A DNA stretch of 64,000 nucleotides. Source: Conchocele bisecta. Lineage: Eukaryota > Mollusca > Bivalvia > Lucinida > Thyasiridae. The translations under genes and the position numbers were made by a program. Every line of letters begins with the position of its first letter. Positions within the stretch are counted from its first letter, which is position 1. The notes under the pieces are model-generated. The model was not told where the DNA came from. It was given only the letters and a program-made list of their open reading frames with translations, and did not search any database. The stretch lies in assembly GCA_029237695.1 (NCBI GenBank), contig CM055265.1, positions 78,796,447-78,860,446 of the forward strand, given 5' to 3'. Shown in pieces: positions 1-11,070 of the stretch.

Positions 1-1306
1 GTTTATAGTTATATGGTTGTATGTCAGATGTGCATACTTCTTAAACTTGACTAGATTGATTGTTTAATACCCCGGAATGGCTTATTTAGACTACATACGT
101 ATAAATATTGGCTTGTAAATCTAGTTATATAATTATATACATGTGCTTGGAGGACATACACATCTTTTCAGAAGTCAGACATACTTTTAGCCACATTTGT
201 CAAATATTCATTTTGGCACAGAACTGCAAAGACTACACTGAAGCGATGTATTAAAATATGTAATGATGATGTTATGCTATGCAGGTATATGCAACTCTGA
301 ACTATGAAAAGTTGATCATTTAAAACCTACATCATTTTTGGATTTTAATAATTTGACACAACATGTGTAGAGTAACACATGTGCTACAATTAAGAACACT
401 GCATGTACAAATCAGGTTAGAGAAAATAGTTGATGTATGCCTACATAGCAGCTATATGAATAGAGTGGATATATTTGAAGAGCATATTCATGCTTTTAGA
501 AAGATCATGCACCTTCAATTTCTTTGTTTGTATGGAAATTATGAATGTTATAAATACCTTACATGTCATAAAATGTCACTATTATGAAATCATGGTTAAA
601 TATTAACTTATAATGTCTCACTTACAAAAAGTAATATTGTAATGGGTGCCTTCTCAAATGGAGCAATATACCTGCTTGTATTAGGCAATGGCCATGATGC
701 ATTCAGGGGCGTACACGTACACTGGTAATGTATGACGGTCATACACATTGGAACACAGACGTTATCGTATGATAGATAGTTTATTTTTAAAGTGGAACAT
801 GCTACATAATATAGCAATAATACATGTTTGATTACTGAACAGCCATCATACAGAGGCTTATGATGCATTACACACATTAATACATACACGTACTTGGTAT
901 TTTGCGGCTATGAGTACTACAAGACGCATGATGGAAGAAGTGCACAGTAACATATACAGCCAGTGAGGCGCCAGATCAGCCTACATGCATCCATGCAGTC
1001 TGGTCAGAAGCCACACTGGACGTACGCGCTATATCAGTGAATTTACAGATCATAACTACATTTACGATGGGCTATCATTAATCTATAGTGGGTTTACTTA
1101 CTGCGACCGTTGATCTAATGATAGGATTAGCGGTGCTAGTAAGAAACCTCATTCTCCGTCATCATGATGGGTCACGTAAGCATAGTTCACAATTACGAAA
1201 TATTTATTAGTGTTTAAGAAAATGAGTTTAAATATTTGTCTGAGAAAGTTCAACACAATATATTAAATGGCTATGAATTGCTACCAGTGTAGCTCCAGTA
1301 GCCGAT
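1..1306. other. No gene seen; AT-rich intergenic DNA
   Basis: No open frame here resembles a known protein and none has coding character. Around 955-1018 there is a short sequence with the pattern agatcagcc...cagtctggtca. Related sequences recur near 4,537-4,603, 19,860-19,945, 37,940-37,990 and 56,370-56,400, so it belongs to a dispersed repeat. Confidence 0.6.
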
Positions 1307-1593
1307 TTCATCAACATTGCAAAGTATACTTATCCAGCAAAGTATACTTTGAGGGAGTAATCATTTATTTTTCCAAAAATGCATTATTTCATATAGAACT
1401 AACCACTGCATATATTTGATGAATACAAGTATGCAGAATTATTATACTGAATTTATTACATTATCACAGCCAGAATGGCTGTGATAATGTAATACATTCA
1501 GTATAATAAAGATTAATAAATTTATCCTAAAATTGAAAATGTCTCCCTCAAAGTATACTTTGCTAGATAAGTATACTTTGCAATGTTGGTGAA
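1307..1593. repeat. MITE-like foldback element with about 48-bp terminal inverted repeats
   Basis: The left end (ttcatcaacattgcaaagta) and the right end are inverted copies of one another over about 48 bp with few mismatches. Each arm contains two copies of the motif aaagtatactt. The centre, about 1,439-1,510, is itself a palindrome around cacagccagaatggctgtg. There is no coding capacity. It reads as a non-autonomous DNA transposon, but no family can be assigned and no target duplication is obvious. Confidence 0.7.
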
Positions 1594-2576
1594 ATAGGCT
1601 ACATATGTATGACCGTAGTGTATTTCAGTAGTTATACTAGTTATACATTGTTTACTATATGCAGGATTGTATAAGTACATGCGCCAACTACACATTTCCT
1701 GTTCCTGCCGATGACTCAAGGTGGGCTGAGGGGATATTATTGGAATGCACGATAAATAGTGCGTACATTCTGTGGAACCGGGATATATATATCACAGTTT
1801 CATCGGTTCTACTACATTATTTTTATGTGAAACAAACTCATTTACTTGCGTGGCTGTCATCTTGAAAGTGTACATTGTATTTGTCCTGTTTTATTCCAGC
1901 TTAGCTTGCTCATATTATCGACAGCTATCTTAATGTTCTGTATTTTAGTATTTACTGTGTCATACATGGAGTAATATGTGCTACAAATCATTCATTCAAC
2001 AGGGTAGAAAATGTATATTTCCTATATCCAATGTGCAAATTAGTAACTATGACCTATACTATTGACAGTAATAATTATTTATTTATTTTACTTAATGGTG
2101 TTTCACGGCCTGTCAACAGATGAGAGTAATACGTGTAATTACATGTATATGTATCAGAGTCATTCATATCGGAATACACAACATAGTAATTATGGTAATT
2201 GGCACGACTGCATAAATATCCAATGGACATATATAGAGACGAACAGCCATGCATTCTGTATTCTGAAATGTGTGTGTGTGTAACTAATATACAGGTGTTA
2301 GTAGCTACACATTCATATGAACCGTTCATAAGTATATGGCAGCGTATACAGTAAGAATAAGTATTACATGTAAAATGACATTTGCTTCAGGAGAAATATG
2401 TCTGCAAAAAATCCCACAGGGAGGTCCATTTCTGGCTGACGGTCTATGTCTATTATACTAGGTTGTCCAATATTTAACATAATAGACAGTCCGAGTACTA
2501 TAACCAATTTAAACATGATACAAATGACATCCCTTTGTATTATTTAAACTACATGTACATGTATGTCCCAACATGT
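1594..2576. other. No gene seen
   Basis: Only short open frames (up to about 84 codons) on both strands, without recognisable motifs and without plausible splice-site pairs joining them. AT-rich. Confidence 0.55.
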
Positions 2577-2951
2577 ACAGTGCAACCTCTCTACAACAGC
2601 CTCCCATGGAAAGACGCAAAACTGGCTGTTGTAGAGAGGTGGCTGTTGTAGGGAGGTTAATGCTGAATTAAACTTTATCGTCCGCTGTTTATTTATTTTC
2701 TTCGATAATTCTCATCAAAACATGCTTTGGCAACATTTTAGAATAATTTCCAATGGAAATGATTCTAAAATGATGTCAAAACATGTTTTTGTTGAGAAAG
2801 AAGGCAAAAGCAAAAGCAGACGACAAGTTTCGTGCTCAGCAGTCTAAGGGTTTGATACAGAGGAAATCATCCATTTGTGATATAAAATAGCGGCTGTTAT
2901 AGAGAGGGTGTTGTTGTAGAGAGGTGGCCGTTCGGGGAGGTTCGACTGTAT
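2577..2951. repeat. Dispersed repeat family A, copy 1
   Basis: About 375 bp beginning gcaacctctctacaacagcc and ending with the related inverted text gttcggggaggttcgactgt. Phrases such as ctgttgtagagaggtggctg recur inside it. A second nearly full copy lies at 53,549-53,920 and a short inverted end fragment at 54,349-54,380. The ends are partly inverted copies of one another, as in foldback elements. Non-coding. Confidence 0.75.
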
Positions 2952-3104
2952 ATTCGCCATGATGTTCATATGGCATGGGAAGCACATACCGGCGTTAATA
3001 ATGAATAGCTGAGTGAGTGTTTATACTAACAGGTACATGTAGATGCATGCTGCACGAACACTGTGTAGTTTGACATGGGCACGTGCTTATTATTTCAATG
3101 TTTT

Positions 3105-4130
3105 GAAGCTTAAGGACCCGGGGCCCGTTTCACTAACCTTCGTACGACTAAGATGCTCCTAAGTGCAAATTTTTGATCGTCTGGAAATTTCAATTGATGG
3201 ATTTACATTTATTGAGCATAGGCTGCATATGCAGAAAACAGTGTTAATGTGGAATTTACAGACTATCATAATTTTGCAGTTACGAGCATTTTAGTCTTAC
3301 GGAGTTTAGTGAAACGGGCCCCCGTTCTGTACCTGACCATCCTTTGATTCAAAGATAATTGCTTCGTAAATGTGATGGAATATATGTATACTATATATGT
3401 GAATACTGCCTCGTTACTGTATCCTATACGGCACATGGAGTGGCGAACTCGGCCATCTTTGTATTTTCAAGCCATCTGCCACTTTCACCTCTTCTGGTGT
3501 TTGACACAAAGCGCAAAATGTGAAGTAGAACATATGATATTATGTAATTAATCACATGTAGAAAAGCCAAGACAATGGACAGGTTTGTGCCTGTGTTTTT
3601 AACAACACGAACCACCATTATAAATAGCCTCATACACAGAAAATCGCACAGTGTAACACGTTTTACCTGGCAAACCACACAACACATACCATATATACAA
3701 ACTACTGTACTCTGTTATTTGTCATTGGTGTCTACTCACCTACTATGCGAGTAAACATGACTTTACCTATGGGTAACGTGTACACTAACACTAGGCTGTA
3801 CATCAGATTGAAACGTTTACACATCAATATTTATCTTGAGATTGATGGGAAAAATGCTCAGATATCTCGTCTTTTGTATAGTTTTGCTGGTATACTATTT
3901 ATAGCACGCCGTTGTCATATCTGTCTATGATGTATTGTACCAAATTGTATTTACTGTCATATTATTTGCTGTATGAGTCAAACGCACGAAGTGGCGAAAC
4001 TGTACGATGGCTTGTGCATACAAAGCTGGCGGAGATGGCAACTCAATGTACCATATATTATACAGTAATTTGACAATATTCATATATGTTATATTCATAT
4101 ATTACATCAGTCTTATGAAGAAATGATCAT
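3105..4130. repeat. Long-TIR foldback element, copy 1 (decayed, interrupted)
   Basis: The left arm (about 3,330-3,530) contains a cacctctt..gtgtttgacaca stretch. The right arm (about 3,970-4,080) contains its inverted form. The same pair of arms frames 20,056-20,840, and a right-arm fragment lies at 16,150-16,320. The left end (ttaaggaccc / cccgttctgtacctga) is split by the small element at 3,121-3,321. Non-coding; exact ends are uncertain. Confidence 0.6.
3121..3321. repeat. Palindromic MITE family M, copy 1 (nested)
   Basis: The ends read gggcccgtttcactaa and the inverted ttagtgaaacgggcccc; the next internal block is cgtacgactaa and its inverse. Related copies lie at 4,795-5,017, 10,484-10,726, 50,208-50,335 (truncated) and 56,844-57,064 (left end lost). 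This copy sits inside the arm of a larger foldback element. Confidence 0.85.
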
Positions 4131-4794
4131 TGAAGCCAATCTATGACCTAATACCTTACTACAGCTGTGTGAATGTGTAAGATTACAGACATCTGCAACT
4201 GTTGCACATATTTCGAGTGGTATAATTGTATGGTCCAAGAATATAAAGAATATCAATCAATCAAATGAACATTGGGTCAACATGGTCAAAGGGACATAAC
4301 TACAACATTACAAGCCCATAGTTCTATATTCTATTCTATAATCAGTACTTAAACACATTAACTCCATCACTATTTAAATGTAAGTACTTTTTCATCAATA
4401 ACAGAAAAGTCACCCTCCCCATTTTTTATTCGATGAAATTTCATTAATTATTGATATTATCCTATGGGAATTTAACATTGGGCAAACAGAGTTGGAACAG
4501 CTGCAGGAGGCGGCTAACAACGCAAAGACAAGGTTTTGCCACCAGTACAGATCCAGATCAGCCCGTGCATTCACACAGTCTGATCATGATTTGCACTGCT
4601 CAATATATCGTAAATGTAAACCCCGTCATGCTTCTAACAAACAATATACTCGTTATTCGGCTATACTCGTGTAGTATGCTATTTGATCAGGAGCTACACT
4701 GGTCAAAACTCCCGTAAGCCCCAGTCATAGCCACATATGAGACAAGTCATGTGATTTTGTACCTAAGATATGCGATATCTCGTGAAAAGTGCCA
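4131..4794. other. No gene seen; repeat fragments
   Basis: 4,380-4,470 matches part of the foldback element at 22.9-23.3 kb (tactttttcatcaataaca, agtcaccctcccc). 4,537-4,603 is a copy of the dispersed agatcagcc...cagtctgatca repeat. Open frames here are short and overlap those repeats. Confidence 0.6.
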
Positions 4795-5017
4795 GGGGCC
4801 CGTTTCACTAAACTTCGTACGACTAAAATATTCGTAAGTGCAAATTTAGGATCGTCCGGAAATTTCAATTGATGGATTTACATTTGCAGCCTATGCTCAA
4901 TAAATGTAAATCCAATACTTGTTTAAAAGAAAATATTGCTAATGTGAAATTTACAGACTATCATAATTTTGCACTTACGAACATTTTAGTCGTACGAAGT
5001 TTAGTGAAACGGCCCCC
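4795..5017. repeat. Palindromic MITE family M, copy 2
   Basis: Complete copy with the inverted ends gggcccgtttcactaaactt and its complement. The interior has a short palindrome around the motif cagcctatgctcaataaatg. About 223 bp; non-coding. Confidence 0.85.
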
Positions 5018-5300
5018 TGGTTATAATTTATCCCGTCAACACAGTGCGTATGTACCGTGAAACACGGTGCCGTGAAACATTTTTGATATCCAGTCAATAC
5101 AATTTTTGCATTTTACAGCCATTTGTAGGTGTTGACGGGATAAATAGAATAGTAGGTTAGTGCCGTGAATGAGAAAAAATATCTGGCGCGGCACGGAAAC
5201 GGGATGTGTTCGGCAGAGTCTCGCCCATCCCGTTTCCTGAGCATTGCCAGATATTTGTTCCCATTCACGGCACTAACCTACTATTCTCTATATAGAGAGA
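5018..5300. repeat. Double-hairpin repeat H, copy 1
   Basis: Two consecutive inverted repeats. The first runs from ttatcccgtcaacacagtg to its partner tgttgacgggataa (about 5,028-5,143). The second runs from agtaggttagtgccgtgaat to its complement (about 5,146-5,286) with a GC-rich loop containing aaacgggatgtg / cccatcccgttt. A second copy is at 43,822-44,161. Non-coding. Confidence 0.8.
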
Positions 5301-5334
5301 CAGTTAGTTTGTATATTCTGTAGATACGACATTT

Positions 5335-5785
5335 TCTGGCAAAATAAACATTCATTCCATTACCGCACGTATTGATTGGCATTATTATACAGTTTATATC
5401 AGACGTAAATTTCCACACTGATAACAGGGGCGATAACCGTGTTTCCTTAAATTGTTAACGGACATTACTATTTGTTCTCGGTATTTATTTGTTTGATGTG
5501 CAATACTCTTACTTTATAATATGTCGAAAATATTATTTTTTCAGGTGATGCATTGAATAAGTATAACTAATTAAAACATATCATGCCTCATTTGCATATG
5601 AATACAGCCTGATACCACCGCGAGTCACGATCAGTGAATTAATATTATTAAGTGATCATATCTGTATAGGGGGCACTTGTGATTTTTAGAACTGGTGGAA
5701 TAGTGAAACAATTATACACTTATTTAATTCCTATAAAGAACATGTTGTGCCTACTGAGTGGGCATGTGCCTTTAATAAAATGTCC
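5335..5785. repeat. Dispersed repeat R450, copy 1
   Basis: About 450 bp shared with 58,900-59,360 (same orientation) and with 19,195-19,830 (inverted, partly duplicated). Shorter pieces lie at 14,950-15,085 and 57,160-57,305. Shared phrases include ggggcgataaccg, gataccaccgcgagtc and tttttagaactggtgga. There is no open frame common to the copies, so it is read as a non-autonomous mobile repeat of unknown class. Confidence 0.7.
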
Positions 5786-5803
5786 GCCCTGGGCTATAGA
5801 CTA

Positions 5804-7241
5804 CGGAAGCCCACTAGGGCCACTTCACTTTTTTATAATTTCCATTTATTGAAGATGTTTTCTTGAATTTTCATGTTCTTTTTTTTAATTTTCAAGATCT
5901 TTTCTTGAATTTTCAAGAAAAGGTCTTGAAAATTCAAGAAAAGAACTTGAAAATTCAAGAAAACATCTTGAAAATTCAAGAAAAGATCTCGAAAATTCAA
6001 GAAAGTATCTTGAAAATTCAAGAAACAATCTCGAAAATTCAAGAAAAGATAACATGAAAAGTAATGCAGAGCATGATGTTATTAGCCGATCAAATCAGGG
6101 TAAAGTGCATCGAACATATGTAGGTGTCTCTGGTAACATTGTCAATGGTAAACTATTTTCGACCACAGTTCTGTACCCAGCGTTGACATTTTTCTCGATT
6201 TTGTGCAGGTTTTGGAAACCCGTTCCCAAATCCATCCAATAGCAGCAATGCCATAGCAGCAATGTTTTGTTGTCACCATTATGTTGCGAAATATTCCAGC
6301 GTAACACCTGTACTGTATGCTCTATTTATCTACAAATTACACTCCGCAATACACAAAGTTGTAGTCACTGTGTGTTTGTCCGAATTCTGTGGCAGCAAGC
6401 GAGTGGGCGGAGCTACCAGAGCTATATATATCTAGCGGTTACAGTGTCATCTAAAAATAGACGCAAGCTCCTGCGTATTCAGGCACATGCCCAGATTGGC
6501 CTAATGTGCCCCATCCGTGATTTTTTGCGCGATGTCGGGCGCAAGACAATCAATAATTTGCGGCATTGATAATAATTAAGGGGGATTGCCGCAATCGCGC
6601 GTGCTGGATGCATCCCTGCCATCCCTGCATGATACGTAAACAAAGTTCGCTATGAAGGGCAATTCTTCGTTTTGATTGGTGGAAAATTTTGTGAATATTA
6701 ACTAGCGTCAAATGACGCGCATACGCGATCCAATGGGATAAACCCGAGATGCTGGGATAAACCCGAAAATGCTGGGGTTGCTAGTAAGGAGATTTTGAGC
6801 AGAGGTCGATTATAAATTAGCCGAATAAACACATTTGACGCGATTATACGTGGCTGAAACTTGTTCTGTTTAATAAATAAAAGCTTTAAATTAGCCCAAT
6901 AATCGGCGTATGTTGGCGTATATGGCCATTAGAGCCAACTATGGACTTCAACAACAATAACTTCCGCGTTAAATCTCTTCCGCGTTCAGCTCATTACGTA
7001 TTCAACATTGTGTTATTTGGCTATAAGTAAAGTTTTAAACGGAGATAATTGCCAAAAATGCAAACTTTATCGGTTGATGCAATTTGGAAGTGATACAGAA
7101 AAATTCGCGTTCGTAGATTACCGAATAGCGGAGAAAAGGGTTGCTACAAACTTTTTCAGAATTCGATGGATAACCAATATATTAGCCGATCTATAAATAG
7201 ATCGGCTAATAAAAAAGTGAAGTGGCCCTAATGGGCTTCCG
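5804..7241. mobile_element. TA-flanked non-autonomous DNA transposon (1,438 bp)
   Basis: The termini begin CGGAAGCCCACTAGGGCCAC at the left and are repeated in inverse at the right with one mismatch over about 32 bp. Both ends are bounded by TA (5,802-5,803 and 7,242-7,243), the target signature of Tc1/mariner-type elements. Inside are a tandem repeat (5,864-6,052) and several ttagccgat motifs, one forming a short palindrome next to the right TIR. The longest internal open frame is about 100 codons and shows no transposase motifs, so it probably depends on a transposase in trans. Confidence 0.8.
5864..6052. repeat. 21-bp tandem repeat inside the TA-flanked element
   Basis: About eight imperfect units of the type cttgaaaattcaagaaaaga, repeated through 5,930-6,052, with inverted units to the left (5,864-5,920). 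Each unit is a small palindrome (ttgaaaattcaa), so the tract can fold in many registers. Both strands stay open only because of the repeat; it is not a gene. Confidence 0.85.
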
Positions 7242-7999
7242 TAATAGACAGACACTGCAAGTAGCAATTCCATTGTCAATATGTTTTTCTCATCGAGTGA
7301 ATTGAACCAGGGGACAGAGAAGACAACACAGGCTTATATATGACACTTGATGCCGTGGTTTCCAGACGGTGTCAGAGAATGCGTTATAGACTGTGAGCCG
7401 GATAAAATACAGCAACAGGTCAGTAAGCGTTACAGTGGGGTCAGCGTGTAAGTGTACACACGAACGAACACGACAGGTTGGTTCCAACCTGTCGTGATCG
7501 TTTGTGTGTGCACTGACACGCTGACCCCACTGTATCTACATGTACAAGGGGTTTTCAAACTATTTGGAAACAATTCACAACACCATATCCATTATTTATT
7601 AAAGTGGCTGTGTCTCGGATGATGTCTCAGATATCCAATTTCTGTTTTGTTTCGCTTCATTTTATTTGATCATATTCCCAAAGCCATTACATGCATTATA
7701 GTCAAGTACATGCTATCAGAAATTATGATACGCAGGGGCAATAAGTTGGCCTGGCATAATTTGGCATTTCGTTATACATGCAGCAGTAAGGAAACTGTGA
7801 AATTTCTTTATTCTTTGTTGAGAAATAATAATACTATTACAGTTACAAATACGTTCCTATTATATACTGTAATGTTATTAATGTAATAAAATAATTAAGT
7901 AACTATTGATTGAACTAGACATGGATATGCACCCATGGCATACTGGACTCTGATTATAGATTGTGTATAAAAAAGATAATTTGAAAAAGTCTTACAAAA
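7242..7999. other. No gene seen; contains one long hairpin
   Basis: Apart from the hairpin at 7,431-7,534, this stretch has only short frames without recognisable motifs. Confidence 0.55.
7431..7534. repeat. Near-perfect 104-bp hairpin
   Basis: Arms of about 51 bp with roughly five mismatches, starting tacagtggggtcagcgtgt and meeting at ggttggttccaacc with almost no loop. No other copy was noticed in the window. Confidence 0.85.
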
Positions 8000-9400
8000 T
8001 GTTGACATAAGAAAATGACTAAGTGTTTCAGTACCATTTTGAAGGTCACAGAGGTCAAGGTCATGTAATTGGAGGTGCAAGCGCATCACACATGTGAATG
8101 AACTGTCCAACTATTAAAGCAATAATTATTGCAGATATTGCATGATGGAGAAACTCTTACAAACTTTTCGACGTAAGAAAATGACTAAGTGTTTCAGCAC
8201 CATCTCGAAGGTCGCAAAGGTCAATGTCATGTCATTGTCATGTCATTGGTGGTGAGAGTGCGTCACACATGTTCAGGTGAATGAACTGTCCAAATACAGG
8301 TCTTTGGGTAGGAAAATATATTCACATGCATACAACCATTTTTGTCGTGCCCTCTTGCGGAAAGCGAGACATAGTGATCACAATGACGTCCTGGTGCCGT
8401 GCGTGCGTGCGTGCGTGCGTGCGTGCGTCCGTCAGAAATATGGGTTAAAGTTTTTAAATAACTTATATTTCAGCAGTCCTGAGTCACATTGGATTGGAAC
8501 TTCATATGCGTATTAGTCATCGTCCATATATGCATGGTGTATCACACTCATGCGGTCCCTGTGCCTAAAGTCAAGGTCAAATGACTTAGAAGTTTGTGTT
8601 ACATTTTTGTCAAAATTTGCGTTAAGGTTTTCCGATACCTACTATCTCTGTAACCGTAAGTCAGATTTGCTTGAAACTTCGTACCCCAAGGTCAAGGTCA
8701 AATGACTTAGAATTTTGTGTTATTATGCAATCTGCGTTAAAGTTTTTACATACCTTATATCTCCAGAATCGTTACTTCAAACTTCCAATACTTCCTTTCA
8801 TCATCCATAATTTCATTCCATAGACTGTCCATGTGGCCCACATGCCCAAGGTCAAGGTCGAATGACTTTGAAGTTTGCGTTAAAGCTTTTACATACCTTA
8901 TATCTCCACAACACTAACTCCGATTTAGTTCAAACTTCAATTAAATCTTTATTATCATCCATATTTGCATTCTATAGCTCACCAATACGGCTCACATGCC
9001 CAATACCAAGGTCAAATGGCTTTAAAATTTACGTTCAAGCTTTTACATACCTTATATCTCCAGAATCGTTACTCCAATTTACTTCAAACTTCCAATACTT
9101 CCTTTAATCATCCATATTTGCATTCTATAGACTGCCCATGTGGCCCACATGCCCAAGGTCAAGGTGGAATGACTTTGAAGTTTGCGTTAAAGCTTTTAAA
9201 TACCTTATATCTCCACAACACAAACTCCGATTTAGTTCAAACTTCAATTAATTCTTTATTATCATCCATATTTGCATTCTATAGCTCACCCATACGGCCT
9301 ACATGCCCAATATCAAGGTCAAATGATTTCAAAATTTACGTTAAAGCTTTTACATACCTTATATCTCCACAACCCTTAAGTCAAACTTCAAATAAATACA
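8000..9400. repeat. Decayed tandem array with TGACCTT motif
   Basis: Two units near 8,000-8,290 share aagaaaatgactaagtgtttc and gaaggtc...aggtca. From about 8,560 to 9,400, six units of mostly 146-162 bp each contain aaggtcaaggtc followed by gttaaagcttttacatacct and tatctccacaac. The open frame at 8,965-9,474 is only this repeat read through. Related but inverted text (tttaacgcaaat, aatttgaccttgacctt) occurs at 16,360-16,866, 25,915-26,080 and 45,360-45,960. Confidence 0.75.
8398..8428. repeat. Tetranucleotide microsatellite (GTGC)n
   Basis: About seven uninterrupted GTGC units. Confidence 0.95.
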
Positions 9401-10268
9401 CTTCGAGACCATCGTTTCCATCGGCGGGCTCGACGGCGGGTCTGGGCCATCTGGTAGATATAAACCACTGTTAAGGACTGACTTTATAGAATATGACCAC
9501 TTGTTTTAAATTTAGTAGATTCATACATGTGACGGAATATCTATATAAAGTATATCCTGCTCTTCTTCGTGTACATTATACAGTGCATTGAGATGCCATC
9601 GCCGCCATTTTAGTGTGTATATGCTATCGGACAGTTTCACCACTTTAACACATACAGCAAATACTATGGCAGAAAATCTAATAAAATTTAGTGTAAAATG
9701 TCAAACTGATGCACTGTCTATTATTAGAAGTACATCTGACACAGGCACTGTGTATTGTTTTTAGTGTTACACAGTCGTTACTGAATTCTCAAAACATTTT
9801 GACAAAGGGTCAAAATCAAACGTTGTATATACATTTGATGACAACAAGGCATAGCACGCTGGACTCTGATGTCTCCCGATCATGTTGCACCAAATTGTAT
9901 TCATGTGTTTGTCATATTGAAGCGACCCAGCCAACGAAACATCGCTATACACGCTTGTGTATTGCGTATTCCTCGCTTCGAATCTATTACACATTTTGGA
10001 CAACAAAACACGTCTGTCATTTTGTGCACACAACTTACCATGATCTCCGATGCATGCCTGAATGTTCACAATTGTCAATAGTTTATGATTGTCGTCTTCA
10101 CACACCAGGGAACTTGTTTAGTTCGTTATAATTCACAATAGTTTGTTGACATTTACTGTGTGTTGAATGCAGCCGCCATGTTTACTGTCTGTGCTTGTTT
10201 TGACTCGTGTCTGATCGGAACTGTCCGTCCTCCAGCCAATCACTGTGCACATAGTTCCGTAAATATTT
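9401..10268. other. No gene seen
   Basis: Overlapping frames of 140 codons (+, 9,709-10,131) and 112 codons (-, 9,767-10,105) have no recognisable domain and cover each other. 9,480-9,620 shows weak similarity to the arms of the long-TIR element (20.1 kb) and to the last 100 bases of the window (actttatagaatat). Probably repeat-derived. Confidence 0.5.
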
Positions 10269-10376
10269 CGGGACTTGTCCAAAACCTTACGGAATGCACC
10301 GGAACTTGTCCAAAACCTTAGTGAAAGTATCGGAACTTGTCCAAAACCTTACGGAAAGTCACGGAACTTGTCCAAC
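10269..10376. repeat. Short tandem repeat, about 34-bp unit
   Basis: Three to four units of ggaacttgtccaaaacctta followed by cggaa, with small differences. Confidence 0.85.
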
Positions 10377-10483
10377 TCGGCCTGACAAAACCTATAAATA
10401 GGAGTGTAATCTGTCAGTTGGCGACTTTGTCCCGAGAGACGCAACTCGAGACGCAACTCGCGTCTCAAAACTCCCAAGGCCCA

Positions 10484-10726
10484 GGGGGCCGTTTCACTAA
10501 ACTTCTTACGACTAAAATGTTCGTAAGTGCAAACTTATGATAGTCTGTAAATTTCACATTAACAATGTTTTCTTGTAAACAATTATTGGATTTACATTCT
10601 TGAGCATAGGCTGCATATGCAGCCTATGCTCAATAAAAGTAAATCCATCAATTGAAATTTCCAGACGATTCCAAATTTGCACTTACGAACATTTTAGTCC
10701 TAAGAAGTTTAGTGAGACGGGCCCCA
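10484..10726. repeat. Palindromic MITE family M, copy 3
   Basis: Complete copy with the gggccgtttcactaaactt end and its inverse. The centre holds a longer palindrome around gctgcatatgcagc. About 243 bp; non-coding. Confidence 0.85.
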
Positions 10727-11070
10727 GGTATCCTCCCCCCTTAAAGGTACATGCCCACGCAGCAGGTTACACTGTACTACTACTTTTAATTTTCTGTCAT
10801 GCCTTATATGAGTCATATGTCTACCCACTAATGAGTTATTTTTAATTACGGCGCGTGTTAATTGGTGTTAAATCGCATTTTATATGCCTCGACTAGAAAG
10901 GGTATTTTCCGACCTCGTGCTATTTTTACCAATACGCGTCACGTGACACGGTCAATCATATCACATCTTTGACATGCGCAGTGAAGTATCGGAAGTCGAG
11001 AAGAAAAATCTCTATTCGAGTCCAAATCTAAATCTCCAAGAAACTTTTTCCATTTGGTAATCTGGTCAAG
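10727..11070. other. No gene seen
   Basis: 344 bases between a MITE and the 3' end of the LINE. It contains a short fragment of the R450 end (aggtacatgcccac). No coding signal. Confidence 0.6.

Noticed and set aside
8965..9474. 169-codon open frame (+)
   Set aside because: It translates the TGACCTT tandem array; the protein repeat follows the DNA unit length.
9709..10131. 140-codon frame (+) and 112-codon frame (-)
   Set aside because: They overlap each other, show no domain, and lie in sequence resembling foldback repeats.
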